64,000 nucleotides of DNA, from contig NZ_CP094494.1 in the NCBI RefSeq assembly GCF_022810765.1, forward strand, positions 1,550,001 through 1,614,000. Reading direction: 5' to 3'. The notes beneath the pieces were generated by a model that worked only from the letters and a program-made list of their open reading frames with translations, searched no databases and was not told where the DNA came from. Source of the DNA: Winogradskyella sp. MH6. Its GTDB lineage: Bacteria > Bacteroidota > Bacteroidia > Flavobacteriales > Flavobacteriaceae. This document shows, one piece after another, positions 1-9,250 of the stretch (positions are counted from its first letter, which is position 1; the number at the start of each line of letters is the position of its first letter). Made by a program: the position numbers and the translations under genes.

Positions 1-397
1 ATTGAGAAGCAATTGCCATTCCTAATGCTGCCGAAATTGAAGTAGAAGAGTGTCCTACACCAAAAGTATCGTAAATACTTTCACTACGTTTTGGGAAACC
101 ACTAATTCCTTTTAGTTGTCTGTTGGTTTCGAAACTATCTTTTCTTCCAGTTAAAATTTTGTGACCATAGGCTTGGTGACCAACATCCCAAATCAATAAA
201 TCTTCTGGTGTGTTAAAGATGTAATGTAGTGCAATGGTCAATTCTATAACACCTAAACTGGCACCAAGATGCCCTTCTTTTGTTGCAACAATATTGATGA
301 TAAATTCACGCAGTTCTTTAGCTACTTGAGGTAAATCTTCAGCTTTAAGTTGACGTAAATCTTCGGGTAGGTTTATATGTTTTAAAAGGTTTTTCAT
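1..397 (-). CDS. dxs: 1-deoxy-D-xylulose-5-phosphate synthase, N-terminal part (cut by window edge)
   Basis: This is the first ~132 residues of DXS, the thiamine-diphosphate enzyme that condenses pyruvate with glyceraldehyde 3-phosphate at the start of the MEP isoprenoid pathway. I translated it from the reverse strand. It begins [18 protein letters not shown] and runs through the family landmarks [33 protein letters not shown] and [16 protein letters not shown], the last being near the start of the diphosphate-binding region. The reading frame is open to base 1, so the C-terminal ~450 residues lie outside the window. It is divergent from tadA with only 40 bp between start codons. A TAnnTTTG box ends 6 nt before the ATG, so the mRNA may have almost no leader. 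Identification is firm. Confidence 0.95.
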   Translation of the reverse strand, partial: MKNLLKHINLPEDLRQLKAEDLPQVAKELREFIINIVATKEGHLGASLGVIELTIALHYIFNTPEDLLIWDVGHQAYGHKILTGRKDSFETNRQLKGISGFPKRSESIYDTFGVGHSSTSISAALGMAIASQ

Positions 398-403
398 TAA
401 ATA

Positions 404-435
404 CAAATGTACCATTTGAATTTGTATTTTTACAA
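404..435 (-). promoter_or_regulatory. Bacteroidota-type promoter of dxs
   Basis: On the minus strand a TTG (433-435) is followed after 21 nt by TACATTTG (404-411), matching the Bacteroidetes -33/-7 pattern TTG-N17-23-TAnnTTTG. The -7 box ends 6 nt before the dxs ATG. Confidence 0.5.
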
Positions 436-437
436 CA

Positions 438-887
438 ATGATACAGCCATTTGACGATACTTATTTTATGAAAAAAGCGCTTCAGGAAGCTGAGGTTGCT
501 TATGAAAAAGGCGAAATTCCTGTTGGAGCAGTAATTGTTGTGGAAGACCGTATAATTGCTAGAACGCATAATCTTACAGAACTTTTAAATGATGTTACTG
601 CGCATGCTGAAATGCAAGCTATAACAGCTGCAGCTAATTTTTTAGGTGGAAAATACTTAACCAAATGCACCTTGTATGTGACGTTAGAGCCTTGCCAAAT
701 GTGTGCAGGAGCATTATACTGGAGCCAAATTGCAAAAATAGTCTACGGCGCTTCAGATGAGCAACGAGGTTTTACAGCTATGGGAACCAAACTGCATCCC
801 AAAACAAAAGTGGTTGGTGGAGTTTTAGCAGATGAGGCTTCAGAATTAATGAAGCGATTTTTTATTGAAAAACGTAATTTGAATTAA
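438..887 (+). CDS. tadA: tRNA-specific adenosine deaminase TadA
   Basis: This 149-residue protein is a zinc-dependent cytidine/deoxycytidylate-deaminase fold enzyme that converts the wobble adenosine (A34) of tRNA-Arg(ACG) to inosine. The catalytic HAE motif is at residues 56-58 (His ligand and proton-shuttling Glu) and the second zinc-ligand motif PCQMC at 85-89. Length is typical of bacterial TadA. The start is the only ATG before the conserved N-terminal helix, about 40 bp from the divergent dxs start. The downstream lipoprotein gene begins 12 bp after the stop and may be co-transcribed. Distinction from guanine or cytosine deaminases rests on overall similarity; I am confident of TadA. 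Confidence 0.93.
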   Translation: MIQPFDDTYFMKKALQEAEVAYEKGEIPVGAVIVVEDRIIARTHNLTELLNDVTAHAEMQAITAAANFLGGKYLTKCTLYVTLEPCQMCAGALYWSQIAKIVYGASDEQRGFTAMGTKLHPKTKVVGGVLADEASELMKRFFIEKRNLN

Positions 888-899
888 ACACAAAGAAAA

Positions 900-1352
900 A
901 TGCATAAGTTATTAGGAATCGTAATCTTACTGTTTGCATTAAACTGTAAGTCCTCAGAAAATAAAGCAAAAATGACAAAAGAAGCTATTGTTCTTATAGG
1001 AAAGGGTAATCTGTATGGTTCTGGTTCAGAAGGTATAGAGAAACAGAATTTAATTATTACATCTCCTAAAGAATGGAAAGACTTGCTTAATAAAATGAAT
1101 GCAGTCAATAAGGTTTCTGATAGTTTTTCTGAAACAGATATTGACTTTTCTGAGTATACTGTAATTGCTGTTTTTGATGAGGTAAAGAATTCAGGTGGAC
1201 ATAGCCTAAACCTGGTTATTCAAGAAACTAAGGATAAGTTTTTGGTTGAGGTGTTACGGAAATCTCCAGATGGCATAGCTACTTCTGTTATGACACAACC
1301 TTATTATATTGTTAAAGTACCTAAGGGCGAATTACCAATAGTTTTTGAATAA
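900..1352 (+). CDS. PrcB-like (protease complex subunit family) lipoprotein
   Basis: This is a 150-residue predicted lipoprotein: a short hydrophobic N-terminus ends in ALNC with the lipidated Cys at residue 16. The C-terminal half has the pattern of the PrcB domain, running from a buried FSEYTVIAVF strand through SGGHSLNL to TQPYYIVKVPKG near the end. PrcB was named as a subunit of the Treponema denticola dentilisin protease complex. Flavobacterial homologues are usually solitary, and no protease gene is adjacent here. It lies 12 bp after tadA on the same strand. A specific role cannot be inferred beyond an envelope location. Confidence 0.7.
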   Translation: MHKLLGIVILLFALNCKSSENKAKMTKEAIVLIGKGNLYGSGSEGIEKQNLIITSPKEWKDLLNKMNAVNKVSDSFSETDIDFSEYTVIAVFDEVKNSGGHSLNLVIQETKDKFLVEVLRKSPDGIATSVMTQPYYIVKVPKGELPIVFE

Positions 1353-1386
1353 AAAAAACGCCCAACCAAAGGAAAGGTTGAGCGTT
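1351..1386 (-). terminator. Intrinsic terminator of the cold-shock gene
   Basis: Arms AACGCcCAACC (1357-1367) and GGTTGaGCGTT (1376-1386) form a 10-bp stem with one mismatch and an 8-nt loop. On the minus strand it is followed by a run of eight T (1358-1351). It ends cspA transcription and sits immediately after the convergent lipoprotein gene. Confidence 0.85.
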
Positions 1387-1409
1387 GAACTAAAAATAAA
1401 GTATATCTC

Positions 1410-1601
1410 TTAAAGAACGCTTACATTAGCAGCAACCATTCCTTTTCTGCCTTCTTCTTCTGTGTACTCTACATTGTCACCTTCGCGTAACTCTACGCCA
1501 TTAAGGTTTGATACGTGAACGAAAATGTCTTTTCCCGTTTCGTCGTTGGTAATGAATCCAAATCCTTTTGAATCATTGAAAAATTTAACTGTTCCAGTCA
1601 T
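1410..1601 (-). CDS. Cold-shock domain protein (CspA family)
   Basis: This 63-residue single OB-fold protein binds single-stranded RNA and DNA and acts as an RNA chaperone in the cytoplasm. RNP1 is seen as KGFGFI (residues 12-17) and RNP2 as DIFVHV (25-30). Length matches the CspA family (about 63-70 residues). The gene stands alone between an upstream small membrane-protein gene and a strong terminator. A TACATTTG box lies about 26 bp upstream of the ATG, giving a short AU-rich leader of roughly 20 nt. The very long leader typical of E. coli cspA is not evident, so classical leader-based cold induction cannot be claimed from the sequence. Confidence 0.95.
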   Translation of the reverse strand: MTGTVKFFNDSKGFGFITNDETGKDIFVHVSNLNGVELREGDNVEYTEEEGRKGMVAANVSVL

Positions 1602-1626
1602 TATAAATAAATAAAAAATTAAAACA

Positions 1627-1634
1627 CAAATGTA
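1627..1634 (-). promoter_or_regulatory. -7 element (TACATTTG) upstream of the cold-shock gene
   Basis: Minus-strand TACATTTG fits the Bacteroidota -7 consensus TAnnTTTG. I did not find a convincing TTG at the expected -33 position. Confidence 0.4.
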
Positions 1635-1702
1635 ATGTATTAACTAACACGTAAGGTTAATAAATCGTTTTATTTTAAAATATTGAAAATTAATAACTTA
1701 TA

Positions 1703-1951
1703 TCAGTACTTGTTTTCCCTTTGATTTTCGAGCATCTTTTCAAGATTTTCCTTGGTAAGCATATAGTCTTTAGCATCTTTTCCTTTCCATCTGTAGTAAG
1801 AGAATAAAGGAAATACGACGAAAAATAAACCCAATACACCAAACCCAATGAGCTTTTCGGTGTAATTTGTATCTAAAACTAGTCCACAAACGATACTTCC
1901 TACAGAGGTAATAAATGCAATAAGTGTTATAATATGAATAGGTTTCATCAA
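1703..1951 (-). CDS. Small two-helix membrane protein
   Basis: This 82-residue protein has two hydrophobic segments (about residues 5-25 and 35-52) and a charged cytoplasmic-looking tail rich in Lys and Glu. I do not recognise a family. It begins 7 bp after the end of the ClC gene on the same strand, so the two are almost certainly co-transcribed. A function linked to the channel is possible but only by proximity. The start uses the first Met of an MM pair. Confidence 0.65.
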   Translation of the reverse strand: MMKPIHIITLIAFITSVGSIVCGLVLDTNYTEKLIGFGVLGLFFVVFPLFSYYRWKGKDAKDYMLTKENLEKMLENQRENKY

Positions 1952-1958
1952 TTATATT

Positions 1959-3740
1959 CTAAGATGTAAAATTAATCAATTCGTTACGATACGCTGTTAA
2001 AAGTTTAGACTTTGAAACAAAACCGAAATATTTATTGTCTTTTACGACTGGTAAATTCCAAGCTCTAGATTGCTGAAATTTTTTCATTACTTTCTCCATA
2101 GAGTCCTCTTCGTAATAAATGATTTCTGGCGGTTTTTGCATAAAAGTTTCAACAGTTGTAGAGTTATAAAGTGACTGATCGAACATTACAGACCTAATAT
2201 TATCCAATAGAATGATACCGATAAAATTCCGTTCGCTATCTGTAACAGGAAATAGGTTTCGGTTAGATTTTGAAACTCCATTTTTCAACATATCTCCAAG
2301 TGTCATGTCTGGGTGTAATTCTACAAAATTTTGCTCAATAACAGAATCGAGCTTCATTAAGGTAAGAACGCTTTTGTCTTTGTTTTGAGTGAGAAGCGCA
2401 CCTTTTTCTAATAATTCTTTGGTGTAAATAGTATGGTCTAAACCATTTTTATTGATGATAAAAGACATAGAAGCAGTTATCATTAAAGGTACAAAGAGTT
2501 GATAGCCTCCGGTGATTTCGGCAATTAAGAAAATAGCAGTTAATGGAGCATGCAGCACACCTGCGATAAGACCTGCCATGCCAATTAAGGTGAAGTTAGC
2601 TTCAGACACGTTAAAACCTAAGCCGCAATGATTAATCACTTTTGCAACCACATTTCCTAAAGCACTTCCCATTACTAATGTAGGGATAATAATTCCGCCA
2701 GTTCCACCTGCTGCAAAGGTGGTAGTCATGGCAATGGCTTTAAAAATGGTAATTCCAAAAAGAAGGGCAATTACAATCCAGATATTGTCTAGGTGATCAT
2801 CAAAAGGTGTTTTGCCTAATGCTTCAATGTCATTACCGAGCAAAAGGTTATTTATAAAACCAAAACCTTCACCATAAAGTGGTGGAATAAAAAAGAGCAT
2901 TACTCCAATGGCTAATCCACCAATAATTAGTTTTTGTCTTGCGGACTTTAATCGGTTGAATATTGATGTAACTCCAAAATAAATTTTAGAAAAATAGATA
3001 GAAGCAACTCCAGTGCCAATGCCTAAAAGGATATAAAACAATGTGTCTTTTATGGCAAATTTGTCTGAAACGCTAAACTCAAATAAGACACTATCTCCTA
3101 GAAAGAAATACGAGGTTATTACCGAAGAAACAGATGCGATTAACAAAGGTAATAACGAAGCAAAAGTTAAGTCTAAACTAAATACTTCAATTGCAAAAAT
3201 AATTGCAGCAATAGGTGACTTAAAAATAGATGCAATAGCGCCTGCAGCAGCACAGGCAATTAATAAACTTCTGGTTTTTCTATCAATATGTAATAAGCGA
3301 CTAAAGTTAGAACTTAATGCAGATGCCGAAGCAATTGCAGGTCCTAACAAACCAACCGAACCACCAAAACCTACGGTTAGTGGAGCTGTGATTAATGGAT
3401 AATAAATTTTCTTCTTATCAATGATACCATCTCTTTTTGATAGGGCAAATAGAATAGAAGGTATGGCATGCTCGCTAGGTTTTTTTGAAATATACTTTAC
3501 AAACAAATACACCAAAAACAAACCCACAATTGGTAAAATAAAATAGATACTATTTTCTGAAAGAATAACTCCTTTTTCAAAAATAGCTTCAATAGCAAAA
3601 GTGATGTTTTTTATGAAAACCGAAATGAGTCCAGCTAACAAACCAATGATGAGACTTAGTAAAAAGACAAAGTTTTTTTCGGAGACATGTTTATATCTCC
3701 AAATGAGTAATCGTTTTAATAAGTTGGACTTAGTTGGCAT
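1959..3740 (-). CDS. ClC-family chloride channel/transporter with C-terminal CBS pair
   Basis: This is a 593-residue inner-membrane ClC protein with about ten hydrophobic helices over residues 20-430, then a cytoplasmic CBS-domain pair (about 455-590). Family signatures are SEHAIP (89-94, GSGIP position), GGSVGLLGPA (126-135, GREGP position) and GGIIIPTLVMG (GxFxP position). The glutamate that gates CLC-ec1 (E148) is replaced by Leu132, and the internal proton glutamate (E203) aligns with Val186, beside a retained Glu185. In known ClCs, loss of both residues uncouples Cl-/H+ exchange, so a passive channel mode is inferred. A small membrane protein follows 7 bp later. It is not essential housekeeping; osmotic or acid responses are typical roles. 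Confidence 0.9.
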   Translation of the reverse strand: MPTKSNLLKRLLIWRYKHVSEKNFVFLLSLIIGLLAGLISVFIKNITFAIEAIFEKGVILSENSIYFILPIVGLFLVYLFVKYISKKPSEHAIPSILFALSKRDGIIDKKKIYYPLITAPLTVGFGGSVGLLGPAIASASALSSNFSRLLHIDRKTRSLLIACAAAGAIASIFKSPIAAIIFAIEVFSLDLTFASLLPLLIASVSSVITSYFFLGDSVLFEFSVSDKFAIKDTLFYILLGIGTGVASIYFSKIYFGVTSIFNRLKSARQKLIIGGLAIGVMLFFIPPLYGEGFGFINNLLLGNDIEALGKTPFDDHLDNIWIVIALLFGITIFKAIAMTTTFAAGGTGGIIIPTLVMGSALGNVVAKVINHCGLGFNVSEANFTLIGMAGLIAGVLHAPLTAIFLIAEITGGYQLFVPLMITASMSFIINKNGLDHTIYTKELLEKGALLTQNKDKSVLTLMKLDSVIEQNFVELHPDMTLGDMLKNGVSKSNRNLFPVTDSERNFIGIILLDNIRSVMFDQSLYNSTTVETFMQKPPEIIYYEEDSMEKVMKKFQQSRAWNLPVVKDNKYFGFVSKSKLLTAYRNELINFTS

Positions 3741-3754
3741 AGTTTAAATCTAAC

Positions 3755-3780
3755 AAAAAATCCTGCAAGAAGCAGGATTT
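3755..3780 (-). terminator. Intrinsic terminator of aspS
   Basis: A perfect 9-bp stem AAATCCTGC (3758-3766) / GCAGGATTT (3772-3780) with a 5-nt loop is followed on the minus strand by six T. It lies 5 bp past the aspS stop codon. Confidence 0.85.
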
Positions 3781-3785
3781 AATAT

Positions 3786-5540
3786 TTATGATTTTAAATT
3801 CAATTTTAAATGGAGTTCCTGCAATTGTTCGTTATCGATAGGTGCAGGTGCATCTATCATTACATCTCTACCAGAATTGTTTTTAGGGAAGGCGATGAAA
3901 TCTCTAATGGTTTCTTGACCACCTAAAATAGCCACCAATCGGTCTAAACCAAATGCAATACCACCATGAGGTGGTGCGCCATATTCAAAGGCATCCATTA
4001 AGAAACCAAATTGTGCTCTAGCTTCTTCTTCAGAAAAACCTAGGTGTTTTAGCATAATAGCTTGTGTGGCTTTATCGTGAATACGAATAGAACCACCACC
4101 AATTTCGTTACCATTTAATACTAAATCGTAAGCATTAGCCTTTACTTCTCCTGGTTTAGAATCTAATAATTCTAATTGACCTGGTTTTGGAGACGTGAAT
4201 GGATGGTGCATTGCGTGGTAGCGCTCAGTATCTTCATCCCATTCTAAAAGTGGGAAATCCATAACCCAAAGTGGTGCGAATTCGTCTGGTTTACGTAAGC
4301 CTAAACGTTCTGCTAATTCCATACGTAAAGCACTTAATTGCGCTCTAACTTTATTAGTATTTCCTGAAAGCACACAGATTAAATCACCAGCTTTTGCTCC
4401 AGTCACTTCTGCCCATTTTGCTAAATCGTCTTGATCATAAAACTTATCTACAGAAGATTTGAAAGTGCCATCTTCATTACAACGGCAATACACCATTCCT
4501 AAAGCACCAACTTGAGGGCGCTTTACCCAATCAATAAGTTTATCTATTTCTTTTCTGGTATATGCATTTCCGCCAGGAACTGCGATACCAACTACCAACT
4601 CAGCAGAATTGAATACGTTGAAATCTTTATGTTTTGCAACGTCATTTAATTCGCCAAATTCCATCCCAAATCTAATGTCTGGTTTGTCATTTCCGTACAA
4701 ACGCATAGCGTCATCGTACAGCATTCTTGGGAACTTGTCGACTTCAACACCGTTTACTTCTTTTAATAAGTGACGAGTTAAGCCTTCAAACGTATTTAAA
4801 ATATCTTCTTGCTCAACAAATGCCATTTCACAGTCTATTTGTGTGAACTCTGGCTGACGGTCGGCACGAAGATCTTCGTCTCTAAAACATTTTACAATCT
4901 GAAAATATTTGTCCATGCCACCAACCATAAGCAATTGCTTAAAAGTTTGAGGTGACTGTGGCAATGCGTAAAATTGACCTTCGTTCATGCGAGAAGGTAC
5001 CACAAAATCACGAGCACCTTCTGGTGTAGACTTTATTAAGTATGGAGTTTCAACTTCAATAAAACCGTCATTAGAAAGATAATTTCTAACAGCTTGAGCA
5101 ACTTTATGTCTGAAGATTAAACTATTCTTCACAGGATTACGACGAATATCTAAGTAACGATATTTCATTCGTAGGTCATCACCACCATCGGTTTTGTCTT
5201 CAATAGTAAAAGGTGGTACTAAAGAGGTGTTTAAAACATTTAATTCAGAAACTAAAACTTCAATATCACCAGTTGGAATATTTGGGTTTTTAGAAGCACG
5301 CTCTACAACAGTTCCTTTCACTTGTACTACAAACTCTCTACCTAATTTTTGAGCGCTGTCTAAGATGTCCTTTGGTGTACGCTCCTCATCAAAATAGAGT
5401 TGTGTAATACCATATCGATCTCTTAAATCGACATACACCATAAATCCTTTATCTCTAACTCCTTGAACCCATCCTGAAAGGGTAACTTTTGCATTGCTAT
5501 CTGTGGCTCTTAATTCACCACAATTATGACTTCTGTACAT
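3786..5540 (-). CDS. aspS: Aspartyl-tRNA synthetase
   Basis: This 584-residue class II synthetase charges tRNA-Asp. The N-terminal OB-fold anticodon-binding domain (about 1-110, [15 protein letters not shown]) precedes the catalytic core. Motif 2 reads [18 protein letters not shown] and motif 3 [14 protein letters not shown] near residue 530. The insert typical of bacterial AspRS (GAD domain) occupies the middle. Length is that of the bacterial type, not the shorter archaeal type. The gene is monocistronic: it has its own -7 box upstream and a terminator directly downstream. Whether it also charges tRNA-Asn cannot be told here, but a separate asnS gene is present at 27598-29031. Confidence 0.97.
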   Translation of the reverse strand: MYRSHNCGELRATDSNAKVTLSGWVQGVRDKGFMVYVDLRDRYGITQLYFDEERTPKDILDSAQKLGREFVVQVKGTVVERASKNPNIPTGDIEVLVSELNVLNTSLVPPFTIEDKTDGGDDLRMKYRYLDIRRNPVKNSLIFRHKVAQAVRNYLSNDGFIEVETPYLIKSTPEGARDFVVPSRMNEGQFYALPQSPQTFKQLLMVGGMDKYFQIVKCFRDEDLRADRQPEFTQIDCEMAFVEQEDILNTFEGLTRHLLKEVNGVEVDKFPRMLYDDAMRLYGNDKPDIRFGMEFGELNDVAKHKDFNVFNSAELVVGIAVPGGNAYTRKEIDKLIDWVKRPQVGALGMVYCRCNEDGTFKSSVDKFYDQDDLAKWAEVTGAKAGDLICVLSGNTNKVRAQLSALRMELAERLGLRKPDEFAPLWVMDFPLLEWDEDTERYHAMHHPFTSPKPGQLELLDSKPGEVKANAYDLVLNGNEIGGGSIRIHDKATQAIMLKHLGFSEEEARAQFGFLMDAFEYGAPPHGGIAFGLDRLVAILGGQETIRDFIAFPKNNSGRDVMIDAPAPIDNEQLQELHLKLNLKS

Positions 5541-5592
5541 ATCTAAATTTTATAATCTTCACCTTTGCGAAATGCTAGGGTGAATGCGGATG

Positions 5593-5600
5593 CAAATTTA
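5593..5600 (-). promoter_or_regulatory. -7 element (TAAATTTG) upstream of aspS
   Basis: Minus-strand TAAATTTG matches TAnnTTTG and would give an aspS leader of about 45 nt. No clear TTG is seen at -33. Confidence 0.4.
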
Positions 5601-5624
5601 ATGAAGTTAAATGATTAAAAAATA

Positions 5625-5654
5625 AAAAAGCCCCAACAATTGTTGAGACTTTTT
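5625..5654 (-). terminator. Terminator of the RND efflux operon
   Basis: The arms AAAAAGCCCCAACA and TGTTGAGACTTTTT pair at 12 of 14 positions around a CAACAATTGTTG palindrome (5634-5645), with T-rich sequence beyond the stem on the minus strand. It lies between the pump gene and aspS. Confidence 0.75.
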
Positions 5655-5713
5655 CTGCTATTAATCAAACCTTCTCAGTGAAATAAAGGTTGTTTTTTTC
5701 TGAATAGAAAACT

Positions 5714-8700
5714 TTATTGTTGACCTTCTACTCTTTTATCCATATTGAATGGCTCTTGTAAATCTGTTTCAGTTTCTGTGCTCGCTACTCGGTCTTTATG
5801 CATCCACATTTTTAATCTAACACTTAGATAGAATAAGATTGGTACTACAATGAGTGTTAGGAATGTAGCGATTAAGAGACCATAAATTACTGTCCAAGCC
5901 AAAGGTCCCCAGAATACTACGTTATCACCTCCCATATAAATGTTAGCATCAAAATCTGAAGCTAACGTAAAGAAGTTAATGTTGAGTCCTATTGCCAGTG
6001 GAATTAAACCTAATATAGTTGTAATTGCCGTTAATAGTACAGGTCTAAGACGTGCTTTACCAGCTTTAACAATGCTTTCGTATAAGTGTTCTTTAGTTAG
6101 ATATTGGTCTTCATCTAGATCGAGTTGGTTTTTCTTTCTATCGATAAGAAGTTGAGCATAATCTAATAATACCACACCATTATTTACCACAATTCCGGCA
6201 AGTGAAATAATACCAACCATCGTCATCATAATAACAAAGGCGCTTCCTGATAACACTATACCTCCAAACACTCCGATAAAACTCAAGAAAATAGCAAGCA
6301 TAATAATTGCTGGTTTAGAAATGGAATTAAATTGGAAAATCAATATGAAGAATATCAATGCCAAACCAGTAAAAAATGCACCCATTAAGAACGCCATTTG
6401 CTTGTTCTGCTCTTCAATCTGCCCTGTGTAATCAATTTTGATACCTTCTGGAAGACCCTTAAAGCTCTTCATTTCATTTTGAATCTGATTTACAATAGCC
6501 CCTGCATCTGTATGACCAGGTGCTAAGGCAGAATATACTGTAACCACACGCTTAGTATCTTTGTGTTTTATGGCACTGAACCCAGAATTATTTTTGTGTT
6601 TAGCGACAGCAGATAGCGGTATTTCTTTAATCTGACCAGTGTTATCTCTAAACGTAATATTCTGATTAAAAAGTGCACTTGTATTATATCTATTGTCTTT
6701 GTTGAATCTTACATAGATATCAAAATCGTCACCATCTTCTTTGTAAATACCAGCTTTAGCACCAAAAATTGAATTACGTAATTGGTCACCTATTTGCTTA
6801 GCACTAACACCAAGTTCACCAGCTTTTTCTCTATCAACTTCAACAATCATTGAAGGTTTATCCTTGTTGACATCGATTTTAAGCTCATCAATACCAGCAA
6901 TATTTTTAGAGTTAATAAACTCACGCATTTGCTCTGCGGTTACAATAAGTTCATCATAATCGCTACCTTCAATTTCAATATTGATAGGTGAACCAGCAGG
7001 TGGTCCGTTGGCATCTTTTTCAACTGAAATCAGAACTCCTGGATAAATACCAACCAAAGCTTCCTGTACTTTTTGGCGTAGGATCTCACTATCTTCACCA
7101 CGACGGTATTTGTACTCGCGCATTGAGGCAGTAATCTTGGCTTTATGAGGCATTTCTGCAGCAGATCCACCATCGGTTTGAGGGTTTCCGGCACCTTCAC
7201 CAACTTGAGATACAGCACTTTCTACCAAGAAGTTTCTGTCTCCATCCATGTAATGACTGTCGTTAACAACGTCATATACACGCTTTTCAATCTGCTTTGT
7301 AATTGCATTGGTTTTCTCAATTGCAGTTCCTTCAGGATATTCGATGTAGACAATAATTTGATTTGGTTTATTGTCAGGAAAAAATTCAACTTTTGTACGT
7401 TGTGTTCCTAATGAGATTCCAAACGCTATAAATGCAGCTATAAGTAATAAGAATGTACCGATACTAAGAAGGTAAGGCTTCCTTTTTGAAAGTGCCCAAC
7501 GCAATTGCCCTTCATACCAGCTTTCTAATTTAACTAAGGCTTTATTTTGGAAGCTATTAGCCCAGTTTCTAATAAATAGACGATAAGCCCAGAGCATTAT
7601 GGCTGTGAAAATCATGATGGTTCCTAAACCTCTGTAAGCTCCACCAAACAAAAGAATGAGTACACCAATAACTGCTACAATGACGGTAATTTTAATAATC
7701 TGCTTTAAAGGCATGTCTTTATCTTCAATAGTCATGTAGCGTGAAACTAAAACAGAGTTAAAGAAGATTGCAACAAATAGTGAAGAGCCTAAAACAATTG
7801 ACAATGTTATAGGTAAAATCTTCATGAATTCACCCATAATTCCCGGCCATAAACCGAGAGGAACAAATGCTGCAACAGTAGTTAAAGTTGAAATAATAAT
7901 TGGAAATGCAATCTCACCAATACCTTTTTTAGCAGCCTTTTTTCGACTCATGCCTTCTTCATCCATCAATCGATAGACGTTTTCAACAACTACAATACCG
8001 TTATCTACCAACATACCAAGACCCATGATAAGTCCAAAAAGTACCATAGTATTTAAACTATAGCCAATAAGGTTCAGAATCATAAGCGACATAAACATAG
8101 ACATTGGTATTGCAAAACCAACGAATAGTGCATTCTTAAATCCTAAGAAGAACATCAATACCGTTACAACGAGAATCACACCAAAAATGATGTTGTTTAC
8201 CAAGTCATCAACCTGACCAATGGTAACCGAAGATTGATCATTAGTTATAGAAACTTCTAAATCTTGAGGAAACACATTATCAATAGCATCTTGAACGATT
8301 ACTTGAATTTGCTCAGCAGCAGCCACCATGTTTTTTCCTGCACGTTTCTTAACATCGAGCATCACAACAGGCTCTCCTGATTTTCTAGCAAAAGTGGTTT
8401 TGTCCTCTTCTTTAAAAGACACTGAAGCCACATCTTTAAGGTAAATAGCATTACCGTTTTCAGATTTTACAACAAAATTCTCTAGCTCAGATGGGTCTTC
8501 AATTTCACCAATAACTCTAATGGTACGACGTTGTCCGCTAGCCTTTAGGTTGCCAGCAGATTGTGTTAAGTTTCCGTTGGAAATGGCTCCAATAATATCG
8601 CTGAAGGTAACTTTTGCTGCCATCATTTTATAGATATCTACAGCAACTTCAACTTCTTTTTCTTGCGCACCTCTAATATCAGCTTTTTTGATTTCTTGTA

Positions 8701-9250
8701 AATCTTCAATTTCATCTTGAAGATATTCAGCATAATCTTTAAGTTTTTCAATTGGGTAATCACCAGAAATATTAATGTTTAGAATAGGCATTTCTTCAGA
8801 AAGGCTTAATTCAAAAACATCTGGTTCTACTTTGGCTCCGTTAAACGTTGGCCAATCTTCACTAGCGGTTTCGGTATCAACTTCATCCTTTACCTTTTGT
8901 TTTGCCTGTTCTACGGTTAGTCCCTCATCAAACTCCACAATAACCATAGAGTAATCTTCTTGAGACGTTGAGGTAATTTCAACGACATTACTCACGGTTT
9001 TTAGTTCGTCTTCTAGTGGATCTGTGATAAGTTTTTCAATATCCTCAGCAGTATTTCCTGGGAATAATGTGCTAATGTAGATTTTGGTTTCGTTAACCTC
9101 AGGAAAATTTTCTCTTGGCATACTGAAAAATGCAGTTATACCAACATAGAAGAAAACCAAAATTAAGACATTCATCGTGGTTTTGTTGTTGATTGCCCAC
9201 GACGATAAGCCAAATTCCTTATCTGTATTTTTCTTCTTTTTATTTGCCAT
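5714..9250 (-). CDS. RND efflux pump permease (AcrB/HAE1 family)
   Basis: This 1178-residue inner-membrane pump exports drugs or hydrophobic compounds using the proton gradient, in a complex with the adaptor and TolC-like proteins encoded just upstream. The N-terminal TM helix (about 25-45), the large periplasmic loop and the TM4 signature MLVDNGIVVVENVYR are present; one of the two TM4 aspartates of AcrB is Asn here, as in many HAE1 pumps. It is about 130 residues longer than AcrB, and two extra hydrophobic stretches lie around residues 510-565 between the two halves. It starts 11 bp before the adaptor gene ends. The substrate is unknown. Fourth gene of a TetR-TolC-adaptor-pump operon. Confidence 0.93.
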   Translation of the reverse strand: MANKKKKNTDKEFGLSSWAINNKTTMNVLILVFFYVGITAFFSMPRENFPEVNETKIYISTLFPGNTAEDIEKLITDPLEDELKTVSNVVEITSTSQEDYSMVIVEFDEGLTVEQAKQKVKDEVDTETASEDWPTFNGAKVEPDVFELSLSEEMPILNINISGDYPIEKLKDYAEYLQDEIEDLQEIKKADIRGAQEKEVEVAVDIYKMMAAKVTFSDIIGAISNGNLTQSAGNLKASGQRRTIRVIGEIEDPSELENFVVKSENGNAIYLKDVASVSFKEEDKTTFARKSGEPVVMLDVKKRAGKNMVAAAEQIQVIVQDAIDNVFPQDLEVSITNDQSSVTIGQVDDLVNNIIFGVILVVTVLMFFLGFKNALFVGFAIPMSMFMSLMILNLIGYSLNTMVLFGLIMGLGMLVDNGIVVVENVYRLMDEEGMSRKKAAKKGIGEIAFPIIISTLTTVAAFVPLGLWPGIMGEFMKILPITLSIVLGSSLFVAIFFNSVLVSRYMTIEDKDMPLKQIIKITVIVAVIGVLILLFGGAYRGLGTIMIFTAIMLWAYRLFIRNWANSFQNKALVKLESWYEGQLRWALSKRKPYLLSIGTFLLLIAAFIAFGISLGTQRTKVEFFPDNKPNQIIVYIEYPEGTAIEKTNAITKQIEKRVYDVVNDSHYMDGDRNFLVESAVSQVGEGAGNPQTDGGSAAEMPHKAKITASMREYKYRRGEDSEILRQKVQEALVGIYPGVLISVEKDANGPPAGSPINIEIEGSDYDELIVTAEQMREFINSKNIAGIDELKIDVNKDKPSMIVEVDREKAGELGVSAKQIGDQLRNSIFGAKAGIYKEDGDDFDIYVRFNKDNRYNTSALFNQNITFRDNTGQIKEIPLSAVAKHKNNSGFSAIKHKDTKRVVTVYSALAPGHTDAGAIVNQIQNEMKSFKGLPEGIKIDYTGQIEEQNKQMAFLMGAFFTGLALIFFILIFQFNSISKPAIIMLAIFLSFIGVFGGIVLSGSAFVIMMTMVGIISLAGIVVNNGVVLLDYAQLLIDRKKNQLDLDEDQYLTKEHLYESIVKAGKARLRPVLLTAITTILGLIPLAIGLNINFFTLASDFDANIYMGGDNVVFWGPLAWTVIYGLLIATFLTLIVVPILFYLSVRLKMWMHKDRVASTETETDLQEPFNMDKRVEGQQ

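Noticed and set aside
3043..3402. Plus-strand frame of 119 codons inside the ClC gene
   Set aside because: Antisense shadow of a strongly supported membrane-protein gene; composition is that of the reverse frame.
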